The notes under the pieces were generated by a model, which saw only the letters and a list, made by a program, of their open reading frames with translations, ran no database searches and had not been told where the DNA came from. Positions 7,637-13,535 of a stretch of DNA of 35,459 nucleotides are shown here, in pieces (the stretch's first letter is position 1; each line of letters starts with the position of its first letter). Where the stretch lies: assembly GCF_012034335.1 (NCBI RefSeq), contig NZ_JAATHJ010000035.1:1-35459 (forward strand). The letters run 5' to 3'. A program made the translations under genes and the position numbers. Source of the stretch: Alkalicoccus luteus (lineage in GTDB: Bacteria; Bacillota; Bacilli; Bacillales; Salisediminibacteriaceae).

Positions 7637-7669
7637 TTAATATATATTAAATAATTAAATATATATTAA
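7637..7669. repeat. 19-bp-spaced palindrome pair, site E
   Basis: TTAATATATATTAA at 7637-7650 and TAAATATATATTAA at 7656-7669, immediately downstream of the partition operon and ahead of its terminator. Confidence 0.8.
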
Positions 7670-7679
7670 GTGATTATTT

Positions 7680-7716
7680 GCTCCTTCTTATTCATAAAAA
7701 GAAGGGGCATTTTTTT
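7680..7716 (+). terminator. Terminator of the partition operon
   Basis: GCTCCTTCTT (7680-7689) pairs with AAGAAGGGGC (7699-7708) with one G-U pair, followed by seven T residues at 7710-7716. Confidence 0.85.
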
Positions 7717-7738
7717 ATAAAAAGAATGGATTTTTTCA

Positions 7739-7776
7739 ATTGTAGTATTGTGTTATTGTGTTATTAATGCTATAAT
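7739..7776 (+). promoter_or_regulatory. Octamer-overlapped promoter of the 7807 gene
   Basis: Octamers ATTGTAGT (7739), ATTGTGTT (7747) and ATTGTGTT (7755) are contiguous. The -35 TTGTGT (7748-7753) is 17 bp from a perfect TATAAT (7771-7776). Confidence 0.75.
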
Positions 7777-7806
7777 TAAAGTATCAAAGATAAGGAGTTG
7801 GTACAA

Positions 7807-8091
7807 ATGGGAACTATCCAAACGCAACCGCCAGAACAATTTGCAAAGGTGATTCGCTCACTCGAAAGAAAAGGGCTGCATGACTTTTCTTACACTGAGG
7901 ACGGCGGCGAACCAGCAATCTACCTTCACTGTCGGCACTCACAAAAAAATAAACGGTGCGTCATTAACATCTTAGAGGATATGGATAACCCGGAAAAGTT
8001 TGAATGGCTCAACGATCGCTTAGACGAAGAGCTAACCGGGTTGAGTCTCCGGCAGATCACGAACAAGATCAGGCCATACATCAACCTCTGA
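7807..8091 (+). CDS. Small protein controlled by an octamer promoter, function unknown
   Basis: A 94-residue protein with no recognised family; it has a mixed alpha/beta pattern and a His/Cys-containing middle (YLHCRHSQ). The ATG at 7807 lies nine bases after AAGGAG (7792-7797); the TTG at 7798 touches that site and is unlikely. The ribosome site and start region (7793-7807) are perfectly complementary over 15 bases to the loop region of a hairpin at 8163-8213. Translation may therefore be controlled by RNA pairing. Shared promoter design places it with parA and topB. Confidence 0.6.
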   Translation: MGTIQTQPPEQFAKVIRSLERKGLHDFSYTEDGGEPAIYLHCRHSQKNKRCVINILEDMDNPEKFEWLNDRLDEELTGLSLRQITNKIRPYINL

Positions 8092-8097
8092 TGAAAC

Positions 8098-8140
8098 GGA
8101 TTCCCACTTTTAACAGAGTGGGTTTCCTCCCTGCTTTTTT
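8098..8140 (+). terminator. Terminator after the 7807 gene
   Basis: GGATTCCCACT (8098-8108) and AGTGGGTTTCC (8117-8127) form a stem with one internal mismatch. A T run follows at 8135-8140. Confidence 0.75.
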
Positions 8141-8162
8141 CTACTAATCGGTTTTGACCTTT

Positions 8163-8213
8163 GGCATAGTTTGCAAGCTTTTGTACCAACTCCTGAAAAG
8201 CTCAAACTATGCC
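8163..8213. other. Hairpin whose loop is antisense to the 7807 ribosome site
   Basis: Left arm GGCATAGTTTG plus AGCTTTT (8163-8182, with a CA bulge) pairs perfectly with AAAAGCT plus CAAACTATGCC (8196-8213), an 18-bp stem. The 13-base loop GTACCAACTCCTG is complementary to the start region of the gene at 7807; the full complementary stretch is 8180-8194 against 7793-7807. A plus-strand transcript would expose an anti-Shine-Dalgarno loop. Whether the hairpin is transcribed is not visible: the 8098-8140 terminator lies before it and the next promoter lies after it. Confidence 0.65.
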
Positions 8214-8254
8214 TTATTGTCACCAGTTGAGAAAGCAACGGGATCTCTTTATAT

Positions 8255-8287
8255 GTGACATTGTGTTATTGTGTCACTTGTTATACA
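8255..8287 (+). promoter_or_regulatory. Octamer promoter of the 8329 gene
   Basis: ATTGTGTT (8260-8267) and ATTGTGTC (8268-8275) are contiguous and lie between GTGAC (8255-8259) and GTCAC (8273-8277). TTGTGT and a TATACA (8282-8287) are a possible but closely spaced -35/-10 pair. Confidence 0.5.
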
Positions 8288-8328
8288 CTGGAAGAGAACT
8301 TGAAACATTGAAAAGGTGGCGATTAAAT

Positions 8329-8526
8329 ATGTCGAATGAAGAAAAGACTGCTAGACCTACTAAAGAGCAGAAATATAAATCAGCACGTATTTACCCGGAT
8401 GATGCAAAACTATTGCGGAGAATGGCTGCTAGGCATGATACAACGGTCGTACAACTCATAGAAGAAGCTTGCTATGATCTACGAAAGAAATACGAAGGGA
8501 AATACGGAACAAATTACGATGATTAA
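8329..8526 (+). CDS. Small RHH/helical DNA-binding protein
   Basis: A 65-residue protein. After a charged tail, residues about 17-50 (YKSARIYPDDAKLLRRMAAR, then DTTVVQLIEEAC) read as a strand followed by two helices, the CopG/RHH pattern. The ATG at 8329 has AAAGGTGG upstream; the longer frame from 8209 has no ribosome site and crosses the promoter. It is followed after 11 bp by a membrane-protein gene and just precedes the replication region, so it may regulate copy number or its own operon. Confidence 0.65.
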   Translation: MSNEEKTARPTKEQKYKSARIYPDDAKLLRRMAARHDTTVVQLIEEACYDLRKKYEGKYGTNYDD

Positions 8527-8537
8527 GGAGGGGTTGA

Positions 8538-8795
8538 ATGGAAGAAGCAACTGCTAATATCGGGAAGCAGCAGTACATTCGCTGGGGTATGGGAATCTTA
8601 CTTGGATTGATTGCCCTGTTCTTATTCTTTCATCCAGAACTTATTATGTTAATCGTCACAATAGCAGGAGTCGCTGTGATCGGTTACTTCGTTCTGATTG
8701 CTACTTGGAAAATAGCTGTGTTTCTCTTCTTTTTTGCCGTAATGATAGCCGGTGGTTTTGTTGTTTTAGGAGGGGCTTTGTGGCTATTCAATTAA
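8538..8795 (+). CDS. Small membrane protein with three hydrophobic segments
   Basis: An 85-residue, very hydrophobic protein. Membrane segments lie at about 17-33, 34-55 and 58-84, after a short polar N-terminus. The ATG follows AAGGAGGGG. It is probably co-transcribed with the RHH gene 11 bp upstream. Family and role are unknown; entry exclusion or a membrane anchor for plasmid factors are possibilities, with nothing specific in the sequence to choose between them. Confidence 0.6.
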   Translation: MEEATANIGKQQYIRWGMGILLGLIALFLFFHPELIMLIVTIAGVAVIGYFVLIATWKIAVFLFFFAVMIAGGFVVLGGALWLFN

Positions 8796-8894
8796 TCACT
8801 TATAGTCATTTTGTAGTCAGAGCATCGTTCTATATTTAGAAAAAACAGAAATATCCGCTTCCTTTTTTTGTTTTTTATTGTTACCCTTTGATAT

Positions 8895-9223
8895 GTAATA
8901 CCTAAGAAGATGCCGTGTGTGCTGAGTTATTTGCAATTTTGACAACTTGCACCTAAAAAAATACAAAAAAATTCCCCGCCCTATATATACTGCTTCACGT
9001 GTTTGGCGGCACTAGCAGAATATATAACCCAGCAGGGAATAGAAGGTTTTTTCTATTCTTCATTGTTTTTAAACCATGAGGAATAGAAGATTTCTACTCA
9101 CCATAATACCCTTTTATACTCTAAAAGTAAAGAATATTTATCTTTTACTGGAGAAGAGGTTAGGTATTACATGATGTAGTCAATCCTTCTATTCCTCGCG
9201 AAATATGCGGAGGACATAGGAGG
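8895..9223 (+). promoter_or_regulatory. rep leader with competing RNA pairings
   Basis: This 437-bp gap (8796-9232) holds the control region of rep. GTAATACCTAA (8895-8905) is the exact inverse of TTAGGTATTAC (9160-9170). GGAATAGAAGG (9036-9046) and GAGGAATAGAAG (9078-9089) can each pair perfectly with the single segment 9185-9197, just upstream of rep. CCTCGC at 9194-9199 can also pair with GCGGAGG at 9207-9213. The rep ribosome site AGGAGG lies at 9218-9223. A TTGACA (8939-8944) with TACAAA 17 bp later is a possible sense promoter. Mutually exclusive structures of this kind control initiator translation in several Gram-positive plasmids. Confidence 0.65.
8965..9096 (-). ncRNA. Candidate antisense RNA controlling rep
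   Basis: Read on the minus strand, a -35 TTTACT (complement of 9126-9131) lies 17 bp from a -10 TATTAT (complement of 9103-9108), pointing leftward. A transcript starting near 9096 would cross both leader elements at 9036-9046 and 9078-9089. It would then meet a GC-rich stem (complement of 9005-9009 with 8974-8980) followed by T runs, which gives about 130 nt. RepA_N plasmids such as pSK41 use an antisense RNA against the rep leader in the same way. Exact ends are estimates. Confidence 0.6.
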
Positions 9224-9232
9224 ATTTTTATT

Positions 9233-10231
9233 ATGAATGCAGTGATTCAATTTGAAGGAACAATTTACGAACAGGGATATGGTTTAATCGCACAACAGGT
9301 TATGAGAGATTCTACTTTACCAAAACAATCAAAGCTAATTTATTCGTATATGTGTTCGTTTGCTGGCGCTTCACAAGATGGAGAACGTACTGCTTTCCCG
9401 TCTATTTCCTTACAATTAAAAGAACTAGGAATGACTCGTGACACGTATTATAAGTGGCGCAAATATTTGATTGATCGTGGGCTTCTTAAAATCACCAAGC
9501 AGCGTAAAGAAGGAGCAAAATTTGAGCGGAATATTTACTCCATTATTGCCGTTCCAAAACCGGAGCCAATCAATTCAGTATCAGAAGAAAAAAAAGACAG
9601 TGAACAAAATAGTGATGAAAACCCTGACACAGAGGGGAACTCACCGTGGTCGAATTTTTCGACTACGGAAAAATCGACTACCGAAAATTCGACTACTAAC
9701 AGTAATAGTCTTAACAGTAATAGTCTTAAAAGAAATACAGATACAAGAGATACAAGAGAGACGAAAAGCGTTTCTTCTTCTTCTTCACAAATAATTTCTT
9801 CTGGTGAAGTTCAAACCCACCATGAACCAAAGGGCGGCATTTCTACTGCAAAAAAAGGGCAAGACGATCAAGAAGAATTATTAAAAGAGTCTCTTAGAAA
9901 AAATTCTGGATTATCAGATCGCACTTTCAAATTGCTCAGTGGTTTTAGTGAAAGCTATGAACAGATGTATAACTGGATTGGCATTTTCTATCGTGCCAAA
10001 AAGAAAGCAGAAGAGAACATGAATGAAGTCATTATCATGGAATATGAAATGAATGAGGAAATGATTTACACGTCGCTACTTAGCGTTATTCGTATTATTC
10101 GCACACAAGAAAAAGAGAACCCGGACAACTATATGTTTATATCGTTAAAGAATGCATTTGAAGAAGAATTGACGATTAGAGCGAGACAAAAAAAGAAAGA
10201 CGACAATGCAAATCATTGGCTAAATGGCTGA
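9233..10231 (+). CDS. rep: Replication initiator (RepA_N/DnaD-like, HTH N-terminus)
   Basis: A 332-residue protein. Residues about 13-105 form a winged-helix domain typical of Gram-positive theta-plasmid initiators, including an HTH around SISLQLKELGMTRDTYYKW (61-79). A low-complexity Ser/Thr/Asn linker (about 130-200) follows, then a helical C-terminal domain (215-332). The start has an AGGAGG ribosome site. The linker is encoded by 15-bp repeats (9659-9726); in RepA_N plasmids the replication origin lies inside the rep gene, so this is a good origin candidate. Long leader regulation upstream also fits. Assignment as the plasmid initiator is strong from position and architecture; the precise family is less certain. 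Confidence 0.8.
   Translation: MNAVIQFEGTIYEQGYGLIAQQVMRDSTLPKQSKLIYSYMCSFAGASQDGERTAFPSISLQLKELGMTRDTYYKWRKYLIDRGLLKITKQRKEGAKFERNIYSIIAVPKPEPINSVSEEKKDSEQNSDENPDTEGNSPWSNFSTTEKSTTENSTTNSNSLNSNSLKRNTDTRDTRETKSVSSSSSQIISSGEVQTHHEPKGGISTAKKGQDDQEELLKESLRKNSGLSDRTFKLLSGFSESYEQMYNWIGIFYRAKKKAEENMNEVIIMEYEMNEEMIYTSLLSVIRIIRTQEKENPDNYMFISLKNAFEEELTIRARQKKKDDNANHWLNG
9659..9726 (+). repeat. 15-bp repeats inside rep (candidate iterons/origin)
   Basis: TCGACTAC recurs at 9659, 9674 and 9689, exactly 15 bp apart. It is followed by two perfect copies of TAACAGTAATAGTCT (9697-9711 and 9712-9726), also 15 bp. The period keeps the reading frame and encodes short Ser/Thr/Asn repeats. Location in the linker of the initiator matches origins of RepA_N plasmids. 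Confidence 0.65.
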
Positions 10232-10330
10232 TATAAAAAATTAGGGAATTGTACAAAAAGGTTGAGAAATATCGCCCGTATACTGCTAACCCCCGTGCAA
10301 TTATGCTACTCTATTGGTACGCAAAAACCG

Positions 10331-10399
10331 TGTGAAAATATGTGAATAGGCATGTTTTTCACAATGGATATTGTGAAAAACGACCAAATAGAGTATAAT
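10331..10399. other. DnaA-box-like cluster and palindrome downstream of rep
   Basis: Four 9-bp sites close to the DnaA box TTATNCACA occur: complements of 10331-10339 and 10341-10349, then TTTTTCACA (10355-10363) and the complement of 10372-10380. The last two form a perfect 11-bp inverted repeat around GGAT (10355-10365 and 10370-10380). TTGTGA (10372-10377) and TATAAT (10394-10399), 16 bp apart, form a promoter overlapping the palindrome. The site may be an origin with DnaA boxes, or an operator for the gene that follows. Confidence 0.55.
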
Positions 10400-10412
10400 G
10401 GGGGTAAGATCA

Positions 10413-10667
10413 ATGGGCGAACTCCACAAAACAGTTGAGAAGTTCTACCGGGCATTAGATGCATTACACATTGAATATGACGCTGAAACGGGCAGACTTT
10501 CAGAACCAATTATCATGATTGCGTATAATGCCAATCGAAGATTTGTTATAGATAGGGTTTTTCTATTCAAACGTTTCTTTTTAATCTTCGATAAAGATCA
10601 AACGGATGTTACGAAAGTGTTTTATGATAAAGTACAATCATTTCGCTCTACGGTGAAAAAATTCTAG
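10413..10667 (+). CDS. Small protein downstream of rep, function unknown
   Basis: An 84-residue protein with a mixed helix-strand pattern and a hydrophobic, aromatic middle (RVFLFKRFFLIFDKD). No family recognised. The ATG at 10413 follows GGGGGTAAG. An in-frame ATG at 10398 lies within the -10 of the promoter at 10394-10399 and cannot be transcribed from it. The operator-like palindrome in front suggests tight control. Position between the initiator and the next small gene suggests a replication-accessory role, which is inference only. Confidence 0.55.
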   Translation: MGELHKTVEKFYRALDALHIEYDAETGRLSEPIIMIAYNANRRFVIDRVFLFKRFFLIFDKDQTDVTKVFYDKVQSFRSTVKKF

Positions 10668-10693
10668 TAGCAGCGATCAGGAAGGTGATAAAG

Positions 10694-10942
10694 GTGAGAC
10701 GCGAAAAACATTGTTCACATCTGGAATTGTCTACTTCTGCTGCGGAAGTTTCCACGTTTGATGGTCAACGTTATCTCATCAAAGGCGCTTTGGCTGTTAA
10801 TAGCAATAATGGGAAGATTAGGCGAGTACCAAATATCTATTACGACATTCGGAACGCCGTTAATCACCAAAAAGAGCTGATTGCGAAGCGAAAAAATCCG
10901 TCTGATGAACTTTGTAAATGTCATCAGGCGAAGGTAAAATAA
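10694..10942 (+). CDS. Small basic protein, function unknown
   Basis: An 82-residue protein rich in Lys/Arg, with two Cys near the C-terminus (CKCHQ) and a Cys/His near the N-terminus (KHCSH), so metal binding is possible. The GTG at 10694 sits eight bases after GAAGG; a GTG at 10685 would lie within that ribosome site. The gene follows the previous small gene by 26 bp and ends at a hairpin terminator, so the two probably form an operon. No family recognised. Confidence 0.55.
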   Translation: MRREKHCSHLELSTSAAEVSTFDGQRYLIKGALAVNSNNGKIRRVPNIYYDIRNAVNHQKELIAKRKNPSDELCKCHQAKVK

Positions 10943-10945
10943 GGA

Positions 10946-10972
10946 TTGAATAGAGGGCTTTTCCTCTTTCAA
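10946..10972 (+). terminator. Terminator before the structured RNA
   Basis: TTGAATAGAGG (10946-10956) pairs with CCTCTTTCAA (10963-10972), one base unpaired, followed by an A/T-rich tract with TTTT at 10979-10982. Confidence 0.6.
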
Positions 10973-10980
10973 TATAAATT

Positions 10981-11235
10981 TTGATAACTACATATTGAGT
11001 GCTGCTGTATCATCTTGGCGTGTGAACAGTGGTTTACTACTTTGCTTGGTTAGGAAGGTTCGATACCAGAAATCTTCTCACCTTTAACGGTGTAACGTCG
11101 CAAGTCTCTAGGGTTCTTCGGATAATGCCTGAAACGTTGTGCATTGGGAGGCTACCGATCACGGTACGCAAGCTTCCATAGGGTCAACCTCCAGCCAGAA
11201 GGTTAGTGAAGGCAACTTCTTGTTTTCATGTTTTT
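10981..11235 (+). ncRNA. Candidate structured non-coding RNA
   Basis: No gene occupies 10943-11260, and the stretch has RNA-like features. Several short helices are visible: CACC/GGTG (11079-11092), AATGC/GCATT (about 11124-11145), GGAGG/CCTCC (11147-11151 with 11188-11192) enclosing TACCG/CGGTA (11153-11166), and AGAAGGTT/AACTTCT (11197-11220). The last stem is followed by a T-rich tail (11221-11235) that would end transcription. It is also more G+C-rich than the spacers around it. It could be a free RNA or the leader of the lipoprotein gene. I cannot assign it to a known class; a plasmid-specific Bacillus RNA motif is one candidate. Confidence 0.5.
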
Positions 11236-11260
11236 AACTCATGGAATAGGAGGGTGATCT

Positions 11261-11692
11261 ATGCGTATGTGGAAACCACTCTCGTTGCTTCTTGTGATCG
11301 TTTTTCTAGCAGCATGTAGTGCTAATGCTGGCATTGAAGAGGAAACAGATTATGAGACATTTCGAGATACAATAAATGCAGATGATTTTACTGGTTTTGC
11401 TTATTTTCTATGGAATCCAGATCATCATGAAGTGAATATCGATGAAACAATTAACTCTGTCTTTGAAAATGAAAACGAACATTTGCTGATGTTTACAATG
11501 GTTGATCGTAGCGAAGAAGTTGAAAGCATGTGGGATAATGACTGGAGCAATTCAGATTACCACAATTCTACTAATGAGATTATATTCATTGATGAAGGTC
11601 ACATAATAGATCGATTCGACGTTAATCCTGATGAACTTCATGCAAGCGAACACAATAATGAATTAGCTTCATTCATCCAGCAATACCAATAA
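11261..11692 (+). CDS. Lipoprotein, function unknown
   Basis: A 143-residue protein with a lipoprotein signal: positively charged start, hydrophobic core and lipobox LAAC with Cys at residue 19. The mature part is acidic and rich in Asp, Glu, His and Trp, predicted to be an exported, membrane-tethered domain of about 120 residues; the layout resembles a thioredoxin-like fold but no CxxC is present. Its start has AGGAGGG. It sits between the candidate RNA and the transfer operon, so a surface role such as entry exclusion or transfer support is plausible but unproved. Confidence 0.7.
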   Translation: MRMWKPLSLLLVIVFLAACSANAGIEEETDYETFRDTINADDFTGFAYFLWNPDHHEVNIDETINSVFENENEHLLMFTMVDRSEEVESMWDNDWSNSDYHNSTNEIIFIDEGHIIDRFDVNPDELHASEHNNELASFIQQYQ

Positions 11693-11704
11693 AGGGGCGA
11701 TTAC

Positions 11705-11902
11705 ATGGCAACAAAGAAAGAGATTCAAAAGAAGAAAAACATTGCGAAGAAAATGATTAATCAAATGGAGTCCGGTGGATATGAAGCCTGGCTGCACGAT
11801 CAGCATAGTGCGTACATTGACAATAATTTAGAAGAATATCTGGATATGAATGAACCGACAGAAACAAAAGAACCTTCTTTTTCAAGCGCAAATGACAACT
11901 AA
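11705..11902 (+). CDS. Small charged protein, function unknown
   Basis: A 65-residue hydrophilic protein: Lys-rich N-terminal helix, acidic C-terminus, no membrane segment. The ATG follows AAAGGGGCG with 12 bp between it and the lipoprotein gene, so they are likely co-transcribed and end together at the terminator at 11943. No family recognised. Confidence 0.55.
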   Translation: MATKKEIQKKKNIAKKMINQMESGGYEAWLHDQHSAYIDNNLEEYLDMNEPTETKEPSFSSANDN

Positions 11903-11942
11903 GTTTTATAATTCGACATTTTTCACTATATTGAACAAAACG

Positions 11943-11971
11943 TAGAGGGTTACTAACCCTCTATTATTTTT
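11943..11971 (+). terminator. Terminator ahead of the transfer operon
   Basis: TAGAGGGTT (11943-11951) and AACCCTCTA (11955-11963) form a perfect 9-bp stem with an ACT loop, followed by TTATTTTT. Confidence 0.88.
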
Positions 11972-11981
11972 CGCTTTTTTA

Positions 11982-12009
11982 ATGACATATATTATCTTTT
12001 ATGGATAAT
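11982..12009 (+). promoter_or_regulatory. Probable promoter of the transfer operon
   Basis: ATGACA (11982-11987) and GATAAT (12004-12009) at 16-bp spacing lie just after a strong terminator and just before the VirB2-like gene. No obvious operator is seen. Confidence 0.45.
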
Positions 12010-12044
12010 GTTAGATTAAAAACTTATAGAAAGTAGGAGATTAC

Positions 12045-12323
12045 ATGTTCGATCAACTCATGCAAGTGAAGGTTATGGCAGGGATGAACAATCTCATTTC
12101 GACAGGAGAATCGATTCTTGGTTGGGCGCAAGGTCTCGGACTGATCGGGGCGGCAATTGCGTTTTGTGTTGGTGGTTACTACCTCATGTTTGGTGGAGAT
12201 CGAGGACGTACTAAGGCAATCGGCTGGTTTTTAGGTGGGGCAGTCGGGCTTATTGTCGTTATGGGTGCGTATGGTTTAGCACAAGGTATTGATGATAACA
12301 TCACATTTTTTATTCATATGTAG
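12045..12323 (+). CDS. VirB2/TrbC-like small membrane protein of the transfer channel
   Basis: A 92-residue protein with two hydrophobic segments (about 31-49 and 59-80) separated by the polar turn GGDRGRTKAIG. This is the layout of VirB2/TrbC pilin-type subunits in Gram-positive secretion systems, which lack a long pilus. The start has AGTAGGAG upstream. It is first in the operon and followed by a strong hairpin terminator, which would make it the most abundant product, as expected for a structural subunit. Processing cannot be read from the sequence. Confidence 0.7.
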   Translation: MFDQLMQVKVMAGMNNLISTGESILGWAQGLGLIGAAIAFCVGGYYLMFGGDRGRTKAIGWFLGGAVGLIVVMGAYGLAQGIDDNITFFIHM

Positions 12324-12330
12324 CATGGTA

Positions 12331-12362
12331 AGAGAGCCGTTGTATCGGCTCTCTTTTTTTTA
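12331..12362 (+). terminator. Terminator/attenuator after the VirB2-like gene
   Basis: AGAGAGCCG (12331-12339) and CGGCTCTCT (12346-12354), perfect, followed by eight T residues. No new promoter is obvious before the next gene, so partial read-through probably sets subunit stoichiometry. Confidence 0.88.
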
Positions 12363-12408
12363 ACCAAAGAAGAAAAAGTATACAAGTTTTCAAAATGGAG
12401 GGAAGAAA

Positions 12409-13521
12409 ATGCTGTACGTCAATTTCGTTCAGGGAAAACATGAGAAGCTGCCAAAACATGAGCGGATTCCGTTCGATGAAGCCGTTGCACTCTCCCAAGA
12501 GATTGAAATGGAAATGCGTGAGAAGAAAGCAAAAATCACGAGTTATTTTTACGTGATTGATGATGAACTGCCAGACAGTCTGTATGAAGGTGAATTTGTT
12601 TTTGGTTCTTATACAGCACCGAACTTATTCATTCATATTCGCAATAACCTTCCTACGATCAGAACCAATAAGGAGCATGAAAAGCTTCGGCTTTCCTTTA
12701 TTGCAGATATGGAAGAAGCGACAGACGAACAATATAAGCAGGAAGAGGATATGGAAAACGATTTGTACCGTGATTTAGACAGTACAAAAATATCACACCT
12801 GAAACGGTGGCAACGCCGCACGATTTATGGGGCTGCTGGTTTCTTCGCTATATTGAGTGCCGGGGTATTCGCTTTCTTTTTTCTACAAATAGCCGGTTTC
12901 CAAACAGCGTATGAACAACAGGCCGCCGAAGCAGAAGAACAGTCAGACGTGATCACATATTATGAACAAGCACTATTAGGAGAAGAAGAAAACTTGCAAA
13001 GCTATCTCGGAGAAAAGAACGTGAGTACCTTATCCAACAGGGAGACTGGTATTTATGCTCGAATGATGGCAGATCAAGAAGAGTTTGAAACTCTTAATAC
13101 GCTTTATGAAGGAGATATGAGTTTGGTTGCTTCCTTCCTAGCACAAGAGTCCAATACAGATACACTACGAGCATATAATGACCAATTCCCGACGAATGAA
13201 GGACAATTTGAACTCGCTTTTGCAGATGAAAACTACGAAGAACTATTAGAAATGGAGAACGTTGAAATCAATAATCGTCGAAGTGAAATGCGAACCGAAG
13301 CTTTTATTGAGCTTGGTGATCTGGAGGGCGCAAGAGAAGAGCTAGAAAATAATACATCGAGTGATCTTGCTGATCGTATCAATCGACTCGAAGAACTCAA
13401 TTCACAAATCGCTGAATTAGACGAGCAGATCAGCAATCTGGATGATGACGATGACGAGGACGAAATCGCTACATTACAAGAGGAACGAGAAGAAGCAGAA
13501 AGTGAATTGAATGATCTATAA
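12409..13521 (+). CDS. Transfer-region membrane protein with acidic helical outer domain
   Basis: A 370-residue protein. It has a cytoplasmic N-terminal domain of about 135 residues, one membrane helix (about 140-162) preceded by basic residues, and a long helical extracytoplasmic domain. A very acidic coiled coil ends it (about 325-370, with a run of Asp). The layout recalls EssB/YukC of type VII secretion and single-pass proteins in the first part of pSK41-type tra operons, but I cannot confirm homology. GGAGGG precedes the ATG. It is 15 bp upstream of the VirD4 gene and surely part of the transfer machinery. Confidence 0.6.
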   Translation: MLYVNFVQGKHEKLPKHERIPFDEAVALSQEIEMEMREKKAKITSYFYVIDDELPDSLYEGEFVFGSYTAPNLFIHIRNNLPTIRTNKEHEKLRLSFIADMEEATDEQYKQEEDMENDLYRDLDSTKISHLKRWQRRTIYGAAGFFAILSAGVFAFFFLQIAGFQTAYEQQAAEAEEQSDVITYYEQALLGEEENLQSYLGEKNVSTLSNRETGIYARMMADQEEFETLNTLYEGDMSLVASFLAQESNTDTLRAYNDQFPTNEGQFELAFADENYEELLEMENVEINNRRSEMRTEAFIELGDLEGAREELENNTSSDLADRINRLEELNSQIAELDEQISNLDDDDDEDEIATLQEEREEAESELNDL

Positions 13522-13535
13522 GGAGGAACAGGCGC

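Noticed and set aside
8209-8328. Longer start for the 8329 gene
   Set aside because: It would begin in the hairpin and run through the octamer promoter, with no ribosome site.
9161-9179. Two-codon leader peptide (ATG ATG TAG) in the rep leader
   Set aside because: The ribosome site is poor and so short a frame is easily due to chance; RNA pairing explains the region better.
11057-11067. T-loop-like GGTTCGATACC suggesting a tRNA
   Set aside because: No acceptor, D or anticodon arm can be built around it.
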